64,000 nucleotides of DNA from Hippophae tibetana (taxonomy: Eukaryota; Streptophyta; Magnoliopsida; Rosales; Elaeagnaceae), in NCBI GenBank assembly GCA_037013495.1, contig CM072811.1, forward strand, positions 40,873,452-40,937,451, read 5' to 3'. The notes beneath the pieces were generated by a model. It was not told the origin of the DNA. It worked only from the letters and a program-made list of their open reading frames with translations, and made no database searches. A program made the position numbers and the translations under genes. Below are positions 52,912-64,000 of the stretch, piece by piece. How positions within the stretch are numbered: position 1 is the first letter of the stretch; each line of letters starts with the position of its first letter.

Positions 52912-55900
52912 AAGTCACCCCTATTTAGGCTTAATCGCCTGGGTGCTCGATCCTAGAGCTCATCTACACACATACACACACACCTTGTATATTTGTGTTA
53001 TTTTGTCACCAGTGGTGTGGGCTATTGTTGTTTTGTGAGATTTTTTTATCTCCATGAACTTTTGTTGTTTGCATGTTCGCTATTTTTCATATTTATGCAT
53101 ATCTTTTTCTCAATACTTCCTTATCTTGCACAGTATATAAATTTCCATATTTGTTGTTGTGCCTAATTGTTTGATCCTTTACTAGTATTCTTCCCTACTA
53201 ATTTCTTTGAAATGCTCTTTATGTGTGTTTTCCTTGCTTACTGTTTACTTTTATTCTATAGCTATTTACACGAGTATCACGTCAGATGTTTTCATCATAG
53301 AGTGTCAAAGTATTAGGATTTTACTCTTTGCAGTTATGTGATTTATATCCTATATCATATAGAATGCATCTCACTCATTTTTGGAGAATAATGAAGTGTG
53401 TAACTATCTTGAGTACATGAGTGTTTCTCTGTATTGTGTTTGTTTGGGATTTCCTTATGCATCTATATGTTAATAGATTATTTACCTATGTCTAGGACTC
53501 TTGACTTACATGCATTGATATGACTAGACTTATATGTTTAGTTGGCATTCTTGGTGTTTGGGGAGTTGATCATGTCTAAGCATCTCTCTTATTTATGTAT
53601 TGGAACCTAAGATTTTCTCACATGCTTAGAAGTTTTTGTAATATCTCTTGTTTCTTCTCTCTCTTGGGGGTGTTACTTGCATGCTTACTAGTTAGTTAGT
53701 TTCTTTCCTTCTCTTGACTAGCGATGATATGAGTGTTATAATGATCCCTTTTGAGGCAACTGTGTGCAGCTTGTTTCCTTTTCTCTCTTATAGGCAACAT
53801 TGTATAGTTTAAGCTAATGATCTCTCTTGATACACATCTTTGTCTTTTTGGCCTATGATCTCCTTTGAGACCATCTTTATCATTTCACTTATTTATTGTT
53901 ATATTACTTGTATATTTCTTTAAACTATGTTTATTTTCTTTTATTGCTTTAAAAATATATATATATTTGGTCATTTGACATTCTTCTTTTTCTCTCTTTT
54001 TGGGGCTTTTCTACATGTTTTTCCTATTATCCTAACTTTGTGCTTGTGAAATGAACTTAATTGAGGAACCATTGATGTTTTATTATTCTCATGCTTTTAA
54101 CTTAAATTGAAATGTGGCTATTTTAACATGTGTACTTTTTTAGCATATATATAGCTAAAAATATTTATTTGAATTGCACCTTTACACATACACATGCCAT
54201 AGTTTTGTGCATTTATATAGTTATTTTGAGAAGCTTGTGTGGATTTAGTTCTTTGATTATTTGTATGTCTTAAACAAGCTTTAGAATCTGTTTTAGTGTC
54301 TCTTGAGGCGAAATCATAGGCGTTATTTAGATAGAGAGAAAATTTAGGGCTTCTTTGGATCATTTGAACTTTTCAAACCACCACTAATTATTTATGTTGT
54401 TTTTTACCCCCTGGTTAAGCCTTTATGTTAATCCTTCTTTTCTTGGCATCTATATACAATAACCTAGCCCAAATTGTTATTCCTACTTACCTTGTATACT
54501 TTTTATTGAGCATGTATGTTCTAAGAATGTATGTTTTACTCTCTTAGTTTCAATCAACAAAAAGGAATGGAAAAATGAAATGATGATAATTTAAAAAAGA
54601 AGAGGGGGATGAGGGAGAGAGAGGGAAGAATGAGAAGAATGATGTTAAAAAAAATGGTGTATAAGTTATGGAATTTGATGTGCAGTTCTCACAACAACTA
54701 TGTTTATGAATGGATTTTGAGAAATAAAGAGAAAAGAACTCATGTTTGATGATATAATTGTCATGGACATGAACTTATTAGATTATTTTTGGATGGACAA
54801 AAGTGTGTTTGAGCCTAAATCTTATCTCTTTCTATCCATATTTGAACCTATCATTACATGTTTGAAAGACTTATTAATTTCTTCTATGTTGACATTTACT
54901 TTAGTATAGAGAGGTTAAATGTGGATTTATGAAGTTTGGTGCAATTTAAGCCTATATTTTTATTTGTTTGGTTCACATAAGCATATCTTGATGGCATATA
55001 AAAAAGTTTAGCATAACACATGCAAAGTATGTCATCAAAAATTTATTTATACACTTACATGAATGCATCAAGGATTGATGGTCATATGGATATTTACATT
55101 GAGTGAATTGTTTAATCTATTAGGACCCTCTAGTTCTTTGAACATGCTTAATTTACTTCCATCTTTCTATATTACTTGTGTTTCTACTATGTGTAGATGC
55201 TTCTTTTTTAGGAGATTTTTAAGAGTGTAGGATGCATAACATGTTTATTGTCTCACATGCATACATTTAAGAGGAGTGTGTGTAAAATGCATGTTGGCAA
55301 GGAGAGTGCTATGTTTATTTTGCATCCTTGTGTATTTGTCTTGTTTATGAGCTATTGTTATACTGCTATGTTCGTATGGTCCTTCCATCTTTTCGACATC
55401 ACTTTGTTTGAACCATGCCTTCATATGTTTTTACTTGCTTTTGTATTGTAGTGAGTTAGTGCTTGCTTCTTGCATGTAGTTGATAGCTTGGTATTTGTTG
55501 TTGGAATGCACGACATATGTTTTCTTTGGTAGAGTGGGGATTTTTTTCTTTGCGTGTGTGCATAGTATGGGGTGAGATTGCATGATTGAATACACTCAGT
55601 GTTGTTCGGGGTAGATAATTGAATCACTAAGAGTGAGTCAAATTAGAAAATATTTAGACTCCTAGTCAACTTCTTTTTAGGGATTGGCTAACACATTTAT
55701 GTGCCATTGGTGTTTGATCTCCCGTCCTGCCGATATGTTGTAAGTATATTATGAAGCTCCTTATGTCCTCCTACAACACGTATAGACATAAGTCTCCGTG
55801 CTATATCTCATATTAATGAGATGTCTTTTGTCAAAACTTCTCTTGACCTTTTTGTGCATTCAATTTCTTGCTTTTTGCATGCTTTTACCTTGCTATTATC

Positions 55901-56678
55901 TTAGTGTTATTCTTTGTCCTTTTCGTATGACTATATGTATTGTTTCTTATTGTGTTTGCTCTAATCCTCTATGTTATGGTGTATAAGTGTTAAGATTATT
56001 ACATTTATATTTAACTTCTCTCCTTCATATAGAGGTGTGGTATGGTGCATACTAAATGTATACTTGCTTTGACTTTCCATGTCAAAAATAAGGAGAAGTA
56101 TGCATAACTTGTGTTTGTCTGTGCATTGTATTTGATTGTTAACATGCTAATTATTGTATGGAATGTTGAATGTATTTTGCACTGCATCTTAGGGGGAGTA
56201 TTGCATATATTCAATATGAGTCTCATACTTGTGTTGCATGTAGATTATGTTTGTTTGTGCTACATGTTGATAGTGCTAAGCCTATTAGTATGTACCTATG
56301 TAGGGATAACATTATAGAATTTGGGTAGACTACATGTTATTTTTGCATGATAAGTTCATGGGATATATGTTTGTTTTACGTGTGTTGGTTTCATATGTAG
56401 ATTGAAGTCATCAAGCTTCAAACTTGTTGTGTGCATATGTGTTAAGACCGTAGTGTTTTAGTTAGATCAATAAATATGGATCAATGTGTTGATAATTTGA
56501 TCAAAGAAGATGGATTGAGTACACAAGATGAATGCTCTTGGAATAGGTGTGTTTTTGGGTACTGGGTGTGCATCGATGTGTTGTTTATGAGAATAAATAT
56601 CTTTAGGTTATCTTCATGATCTTCTCATGTTTGATATGCATCTATCATTAACTATGTAGTGTTTTGACATGAAAAGCC
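52912..56678 (+). other. Non-coding interior of the LARD-like element
   Basis: The plus strand is rich in T and in TGTTTG and TTGTGT words. Frames are short (under 85 codons) and rich in Cys, Leu, Phe and Met, typical of non-coding T-rich DNA. No retroviral motif is seen on either strand. Confidence 0.65.
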
Positions 56679-56690
56679 AAATGGGAAGAA

Positions 56691-57862
56691 TGTAAGTCCT
56701 GTAAGATTTTGTGTCATTGTTGGCTTCTCATGTGCAAAACATGTAGTCATTTTATTTTATTTAATATATCTATCTTCATCTTTGTAAGGTTGGTTACTGC
56801 ACATCAATTATTCGTGCATGTATATAGTTAGGTACATTTTGCATGCGTATATTTTTACACACACCGTGAAGTTGGTTTTCGTAATGTACATACTAGGTAA
56901 AGTGCTGTGATTTTCAATGAGCGAGCATGCGAGCAAGATGATGTTGTCACTCATGTTTTTGTTTTATTTTGGGTGTGGTATTTATGAAAATTACTAGATA
57001 ATTTTTAGAATAGAAAAAACATGATTTTTTTTAGCACCTCGCCACCACCCTCACCACTACCCTTAACAGGTGGTTGGCAACGTCTATTGCGAGGTGGCTG
57101 AAAAGATCATCGATTAAGTTCTATAAATAACCTTTTTTCTCTTACTTCATTATCCAGAAAAAATGTAGTAGAGCTTTGTCAAATGGACATTTCATTTTTT
57201 TTGTTTTTGAATCACTAATACTTTGTGTTGTTTGGTATTAGTGATTCATGATTGTGTGAACTATGTGTCGACGAATAGTTATCCTCATGCAACTTCTCTT
57301 CTTATGTGAGAACGTCATTGTGAAAGTGAGTTAAGGTTCTTGGATATCCCTTTTGGTTGTTGGATGTCCATTTCCTTCCATTTAGTTAGCAAGTACGTTA
57401 CGAGCTCCATGTTCTCAAAGCAGAACATTACATGCCTTTGTCTCTCCATTTTTAAGGCTTAAAATAAATAAGCATGCGAGTTTGGTATGAGTCTCTTAGA
57501 AGTCTACATCTCCTTATTCTAGAAGTGTACGAGGAGTTAGATTCTTTATTACTCTTTGACATGTATGCATATTACTAGTCTGAATAGAAATTTGTGATGC
57601 ACACAATAACTGGTGTGTATTCGATAGATTATTGTTTTTGCATCTGCTTAATGTTTAGTTCAATTTAGCATGTTATTTTGTACTCCTACTGTATAATTTT
57701 TTAATTCATATTTATTAGGCTAACTTGAACAAATTTGTATGGAGTTCACAAAAATATTCTATAAGTTGGCATCTCCACCTCTCATTTAGGTCATGGTTAA
57801 CTATTTGAGTTAGAAGAAATTTTAATTTTCATACTATTATTTTCTATATATGAAAATCTTTA
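56691..57862 (+). repeat. 3' LTR of the LARD-like element, internally deleted
   Basis: About 1.17 kb, roughly 600 bp shorter than the 5' LTR. The missing part corresponds to around 51800-52400 of the other copy. Confidence 0.75.
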
Positions 57863-60800
57863 GTTTTGAAAAAATATTGTAGAACTAATAGTTATAAAAG
57901 TATATACATATATTCATATGATATGATATGACATTTATAAGATCAAATTTGATAAAATAAATCAGTAATATGAATGGTAATAAATTATTTATGAACAAAA
58001 TAAAGGCATAAAGTATTGGAGAGAGCTCTTAAAAGAGGAGTCTCTTCTAAAGACATCTCTAAAATTATCAAAGAAAAAAAAACATATAGCAAAATATGAG
58101 GAAGAAGAGATGATAGAAAAAAAAAAATAGAAAGTATCTTATTAAAACCTCACTCTTCTAAAAGAATTGTAAAAAAAAATCTTTAAAATTATAACAATAA
58201 AAATAACATATTTATAAAATTTAACATGATATAATTAGATGATATTTAATATTAAATAATTTTAAATAATTATGATTTAATTTAAAAGACTTTCAATTGA
58301 TTAACATTTAATGTAACATGATATAATATTTTTTTAATAGCAAAATATATGAAATAGATATAAAAAATTTAATAATTAAAGGTTTTATTTTTATTATTTT
58401 GTCAACAAAATATTAATACATCCAGCGTTCTTCATTTAAGAAAATATTTAATTTTTTCTAAAGATAATTAAATGATTTCTCGCATTATATATTAGGAGGG
58501 TTTGTTAATGTAGTGATACTTTTTCCAATAGCTAAAATATAAATTTTTTATATCATATTACGATAAAAAAATTAGAATTTTCAAATTAATTTTTCGTTAT
58601 TATAAAAAATTATCTAACATACACAAAAGATAAAATCCTATAAAGTAATACTGTATTAGAGTTGTGTACAAATAAATTCAATTAATAAACTAAAAGTTCA
58701 TTTCAACAATCTTTAAACACAATTAAATAAATAAAGTTTTATTAATGTTAAAATTAAAGCTAAGTATATTAAAATTTAAAGAATAAAATATGATTTAAGT
58801 ATTCAGCGTGGGATTGTGATTAAAAAATATATATCGATAAATAACTTAAAATTTACAAATAAAAAGGAAAAAAAGACTAAAAAAAATAATTTAAAATTTA
58901 CAAATAAAAAGAAAAAAATGTAAAAGAACTAACAGGAGCGAAATATATATTAATATTGTTTTCAAATAAATTTAAAAATTTTACAATAAAATTTAAATAA
59001 TATTATATTAGATCATGCTAATAAAAAATACTTTAATTTTTATTTTTATGAATAAACCAAGATTAAGCATTTGAATAAAAAAAATTAACATTATAATATA
59101 AGTCTAGATTTCAAAATAATTATGACATAATATATATTGATTTAAATTAAATGAATATAATTAACACTAAAATATATCCATGTAATTAGTTTTGAGTCTA
59201 AATATTATTTTTTAAACTAATTTATTTATTTATAATATTAAGAAAATTTATTAACTTAAGTACAAATGAATAACATTAAGTATAACTAAAAGAAATAATT
59301 TGTAATGTATCTTATTATAACCAAATTTTCAACCCTAAAAACTTTATCCTCTTTTCTTTCTTTTTTTATGGAAAAAACTTTATCGTAGTCAACATACTGC
59401 TATTGACTTCCTAAATGTATTTATGTAATTTAAGAAAAGAACCTAGATAATTAATTTAATTGTATAATCAATACCACTTTTAAAGAAAAACCTAGGAAGA
59501 AGTGAAGGACGTATCTTTTAAATAACCAGAAATATTTAGGAGCAAAACAGAAATTCTTAGGTAACAATATATGTAACAATTATTTTTTTTATTTTTGATT
59601 GGATAGTTAAATTTTAATTCTTAATTATTTTTTCCAAAAAATGCAATTTGTTTCGTAACAAAATTTAAATTTTTGTTTTTGTGTAATTAAAAATTATCTT
59701 GTAAAGCTTTTTAATTTCAGATTTTACTACTTGATTTGCCCTCTAAATTAAAATGAAAAAAATGTAAACATAAAATTTATTTATAATTTTTAAAAATTTA
59801 AAAATTTAAAAATTTAAAAATTATTTTATATTTTATAATTAATTATTTAAAAATAAAAATCAAATAAAATGTTTTTATCAAACACACAGTAAACAAATAT
59901 ATGAAAAATATAAATAGTGAGCATTATGAGGGCTTTATCATGAAAGCGCCCAGACCGAATAAGAATGGGCCCAAAGAAAAAGAATGAATAATTATACGGG
60001 CCCATAAAAATGGAACAAGAATAGTTACTGAACTTATTTTTTATTTTTTAAAAAACAAGTTATTGAACTGGGGCTGTATTCTGTAGGGTAGGAACCACAG
60101 GAAGGCCCAAATTTTGTAGTAAACTGAGGGTACTATTATTTTTAATAAAATGTCGCTTTTAAATTGCTCCACATTTATTTTGGGTTATTACAAACCTACA
60201 TCAAGGCTCGAGCATTCCTTAAATAAATAAAAAAACATACCTTCTTCTATCTCATTTTCTGTGTTTTATTATACGTGACATTAATACATAACAAACATAC
60301 GAGTAAAAATGATAAAAACGTATACTTTATTAAACACAAAAATATAAGTTTTGAATTACTGATAGCACAAAAAATAGGATATATCAATTGAATAACTTGC
60401 CAAAAAAATGGATAAGTGAGCCTACCCCAATCAACTATATAATAACCCCATTGGACTAATTAATTAAACAAGAATATGAGCTACTTTAATAGCTACTTTT
60501 TCTAATAACATGTTTGATTGGTAGGAATAGTAGTCAAAATAGAATTGATTTTATATATTTTTATGTTTAATTGTATTGTAGTTTATGAACAACAATTTCA
60601 TTACACCCTTTGGTAATCCTTATTTCATTCTCATATTTATTTTTTATTCTAATTTTATCCTTAATTTTAAAGATATGTAAATTATATGGAGAAAAATAAT
60701 TAACAATTTGATGTTATTTTAATAATAATTTAAAAAATAAATAATATTTTTAAGTAATAATTATTTAGAAAAATAATAATTTTAATAATATATTTTATTT

Positions 60801-61280
60801 TAATAATAATTTAGAAAAATAAGAAATATTAAATAATTTTAAATAATATTTTAAGTAATAATTATTCAGAAAAAAAATAATTTTAACAATAATTTAGAAA
60901 AATATAATAATTGTAATAATATATTTTCTATTTTATTTAAGTTGTAAACCAAACATTTTAATATTTATTCTTTTTTAATTTTAGTGATCAAACTAAATAA
61001 TATAATAATAATGATATGTAATTTCCATTCAATTCTATTATCATTTATTTTCTATCACGTGAACCAAACATCTCATAATTGAAGCAATTTTTACATAGAT
61101 TTTGTTATATACTTGATATTTATAAGTTTTTTTTACCAATTAATCTGTGTGTAAAATAATAAAAATATCCTTGATTCTAAAAAGATAAATTTATATAAAA
61201 ATATGATAAAATTATAAAAATATAAATCTATTTAATTAATTAAAGTACATTAAATCATGATAATTTTAATGTTTTTTAAG
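57863..61280. other. AT-rich intergenic DNA
   Basis: No gene is recognised. It has an 8-bp tandem repeat (AAAAATTT unit) at about 59790-59822 and repeated TTTTAATAATAATTTAGAAAAATA words at 60700-60930. Confidence 0.6.
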
Positions 61281-61284
61281 CACT

Positions 61285-61900
61285 TATCATACTCATACCA
61301 GACACTTGGAGCATATTTTAATCTATACAAAGGCTTTCTTTAACCTCATAACATGTTCAAGAATGTGAGGATCTTCAAAACCTTTGGGTTGCTCAAGATA
61401 TGCTTCCTCTTTGATTACACCATTGAGAAGTGCACTCTTAACATCTATCTGATACAACTTGAATCCAAAGTAATAGGCTAACCTAATTAGCAATCTCATA
61501 GACTCAAGAAGAGCAACAGAGCAAAAGTTTCTTCAAACTTGATACCTTATATCTGAGTATAACCCTTGGTAACAAGCCCAAATTTATTTATAGAAATCAC
61601 ACCATTCTTATCTTCTTCACTCTTGTACAACTAACATGTACCTATGACATGTTTATATTTTGGTCTAGGAACAAGATACCATACATCATTTTGTTGAAAC
61701 TAAGTAAGTTCCTCTTACATGGAGTTGACCTAATGTACAGGTTTCCTTAACATTTTTAGGAAGGATGATAGAAGTAAAACACGTATAGTTCAATGCCTAG
61801 TTCTGACTCCACTTTTAGTATTAGTGATGATGTTGTCAATGTAATGAGCACTCTTTACCCATTTAGGGAGATAAAGTACTTTTTCTTCTTCTTGTTCTTC
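61285..61900 (-). pseudogene. Copia reverse transcriptase, 5' part only
   Basis: Broken frames give the copia RT start, with words such as YQIDVKSAFLNG and EEAYLEQPKGFEDP (around 61330-61480). The YVDD region and everything after it are missing. Confidence 0.75.
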
Positions 61901-61965
61901 TTCAAAAGTCTTTGATGAGTCAACCAGAGTTATAATAGAATGAGCTCAACATTATCAATGACATT

Positions 61966-62717
61966 TTAAAAAGAACCCCTATCACCCAAAACATCACTAG
62001 CTTTAGATTCAACCATTTTAGTAGCTCCTAAGTCATCAATAAAAACATTAATAGATTCCATAATTGTTGATGTTCTTAAGTTGTAGATATGATAGGCAAG
62101 ATTATTACTTGAGTATCTCACAAAGATTCCAATATCTCTTTTAGCTTTAAACTTGTCCAAATTCTCTCTATCTCTGAGAATGTAACAAGTGCAACCAAAC
62201 ACAGGAAGATGCTTGACATTAGAATTCTTCCTATGTATTAGTTCCTAAGATGGACACATTTTAGGTCTTAAAAAGCACTCATTCATAAGAGGTGTTTAAA
62301 GCTTCAACCCATAAATGTTTTGTCAAATTCTTACTAGTTAACATTACTTTAGCCATTTCTTCTATGATGTTGTTCTTTCTCTCAACAATACCATTATGTT
62401 GAGGAGTGTTTGGAGCATAAAACCCATGTTGAATACCCATATTGTCATAAAAGAACTTGAACTTTATAATTTTCAAATTCTTTTCCATTATCACTTCTAA
62501 TTTTGATTATAATCCTAATAGAATCAAACTTTTCCTTTTGACGCTTAATGCATAAAGTCTTAAAATTAGCAAACACTTTCAATTTTTCTTCTAGAAACAT
62601 CACCCAAGTGTACCTATAAAAATTATCAACAACAATGATGATGTGTTTTCTCCCACCAATACTAGTTGTCCACATAAGACCCATCAAATCCATATCGAGA
62701 AGCTCAAGAGGTCTCAT
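61966..62717 (-). pseudogene. Copia integrase, in overlapping broken frames
   Basis: Three frames (62445-62717, 62279-62494 and 61966-62202) together give the core: LLDMDLMGLMWTTSIGGRKH near the first Asp, IRSDNGKEFEN with the second Asp, FYAPNTPQHNGIVERKN with the catalytic Glu, then the C-terminal VFGC-like box (MFGCTCYILRDRENLDKF). The frame changes between these parts. Confidence 0.85.
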
Positions 62718-63138
62718 TGTGAAGAGGTGTTAATTATTTTTATGTTGACTCTTTCTCTTCTTAACTAACTAACAAGGACCATAAACATAATCAGATATAA
62801 AATTGATGGAAGGATGACCTCTGACAGTCTTGAGGCTTGACATTATCTTTAAAACCTTGTAGTTAAATTGGCATAAACATTAATGTCAAAGCTCTTACAT
62901 GCCGAGACTTAATTTTTTGCACCCGACTTGAAAGGGTTACCAGCGTAATAACAATTATCTTTAGACTTGGTGTCTATAACCATAATATTTTTAGAACTTC
63001 CTTACACAGTACACTTCTTGTGAGTGAATTTACTTGAATACTTATTATCAAAAAATTGGCTTATGTTGATAAGATTAGCCTTGAATCCTTCTACATAAAT
63101 AATATCTTTAAGCTCAGGTATTTCAAGGCACAAATATA

Positions 63139-63450
63139 TCATTTTTCACATATCATAGCTTTATTTCCATCTCTAAAAGTAACAGATCCATTATTAACAA
63201 GAAACTGGTTAATGAAGAAAGATTTATTTCCAGTCATATAACGAGAACAACCACTATCAAAATACCAACTGCTAAATGCTTGAACCTTAAGTGCAGTATG
63301 AACAACATTGCAACTCAGGTTCAGATCACCATCAACGTTAACCCGAGATAACTTATACTCTTTGAGAAGCATAATTGCTTCAATTTGAATTATTAGTGCT
63401 TCATTTGTAAGGGAAACAAACTGATTTATCAAATCTTCAATATGACTCAA
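63139..63450 (-). pseudogene. Copia protease region
   Basis: The frame contains WYFDSGCSRYMTGNKSFF, where DSG (63250-63258) is the aspartic protease active site in copia form. It stops soon after FRDGNKAMI. The pre-integrase part downstream (about 62720-63130) is broken. Confidence 0.85.
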
Positions 63451-64000
63451 CTTTTTCTTGTTAGATAAGGAAGACTCTCTAAGAGGTTAATATTGAGAAA
63501 AAACCAAAGGAGTCAAAGGCAAGAGAAATACATTACTATTGGCACTTACAATCAAAAGTGCAGCCATCATAAGGATCTATCGAAAGGGGAATATGATCAT
63601 GAATAGCAGCAATAATAGAGAAAGATGGAGCATTTTTTGAATTAGTAATTTTCAATAATTTCTCAAGACATGAATTTCCAAGAGACAAGTTAAGGTTTCC
63701 TAATTTTCCTTTTAGTATCATAATGTTGAAGATAGAATTCTATTAGACAAAATTCAAGAAGCTTGACTTTGTGAGTATCAACATTAGCTCAAACTTGAAG
63801 GTTATTAAGTTCAACTTCACAATCATCTAAAAGACACTCAAGAAAAGCCTTTTCATCTTTCAAGATACAAATATCATTCTCCAATTTAGTGATAATATCA
63901 TACTTATTTGAAGAGGAATCAGAGTACCATTAATTCTGAGACCTTTTGATTCCTTATCCTGAATCAGAGTACCAAATGCTCTTTATCCTTTTCTTTAAAT
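63451..64000 (-). pseudogene. Copia gag remnant at the window edge
   Basis: A minus-strand frame at 63536-63721 and the sequence above it lie where copia gag is expected. Lys, Asn, Ser and Leu-rich peptides are seen, but no zinc knuckle can be placed with confidence. Confidence 0.5.

Larger units (their letters stand above)
51112..57862 (+). mobile_element. Large non-coding LTR element (LARD-like)
   Basis: Long direct repeats at 51112-52897 and 56691-57862 both begin TGTAAGTC(T/C)TGTAAG. After the first lies TGGTATTAGAAC (52900-52911), a tRNA-Met primer site with two changes. Before the second lies AAATGGGAAGAA (56679-56690), a polypurine tract. This fixes the plus-strand direction. The 3.8-kb interior holds no gag, protease, RT or integrase that I can see, only short frames. 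This matches large retrotransposon derivatives, which keep LTRs and priming sites but no genes. No target duplication was found. Confidence 0.8.
61285..64000 (-). mobile_element. Truncated Ty1/copia element running past the window end
   Basis: The minus strand carries, from high to low coordinates, a gag part (to the window edge), protease, integrase and the first part of reverse transcriptase, the Ty1/copia order. The reverse transcriptase stops near 61285 in AT-rich DNA without RNase H or an LTR, so the 3' half is lost. The 5' LTR would lie beyond 64000. Confidence 0.85.

Noticed and set aside
55248-56317. Frames of 60-70 codons with hydrophobic peptides
   Set aside because: They arise from T-rich sequence inside the LARD-like element and resemble no protein.

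Overview
The window looks like nuclear DNA from a flowering plant, probably a eudicot. It is very AT-rich. Its genes have GT-AG introns. It carries a plant-type nuclear tRNA-Asp, a tau-class glutathione S-transferase, a cucumisin-like subtilase, a plant universal stress protein, a fragment of chloroplast ycf2 and many plant LTR retrotransposons primed by initiator tRNA-Met. I cannot name the species.

Layout. At 1-2.5 kb there is AT-rich DNA with a perfect 13-bp hairpin and a probable copia-type LTR. At 2.5-8.1 kb lies a nearly complete but inactivated Ty3/gypsy element on the minus strand. Its LTRs carry a TATA box and heat-shock-element-like motifs. At 10.04-10.38 kb is a TRIM with two identical 112-bp LTRs and a perfect target duplication. 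At 13.1-22.0 kb is a broken subtilase gene on the plus strand. A Ty1/copia element (13.85-19.21 kb) is inserted at one of its intron/exon borders and much of its C-terminal part is missing. At 25.9-30.1 kb is a decayed LTR element with a duplicated gag-like segment. At 37.6-41.5 kb is a decayed gypsy element. At 51.1-57.9 kb is a large LTR element with no visible coding capacity (LARD-like). From 61.3 kb to the window end is a truncated copia element on the minus strand.

The host genes are few. A five-exon gene at 32.2-33.8 kb encodes a small plant-specific protein ending in WWQGSLYY. A tRNA-Asp(GTC) gene lies at 42.5 kb. A tau GST at 44.4-45.2 kb has a frameshift in exon 2. An intact four-exon universal stress protein gene at 45.6-46.4 kb is on the minus strand and faces the GST tail to tail. 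A roughly 310-bp chloroplast ycf2 fragment at 43.66-43.97 kb is a nuclear plastid insertion.

The genes do not form a pathway or operon; this is a gene-poor, transposon-rich chromosome segment. I found no clearly undescribed system. The most useful observations are the heat-shock-like motifs and all-transition divergence of the gypsy LTRs, the fresh TRIM, the nested history of the subtilase, and the non-coding 6.8-kb LTR element.
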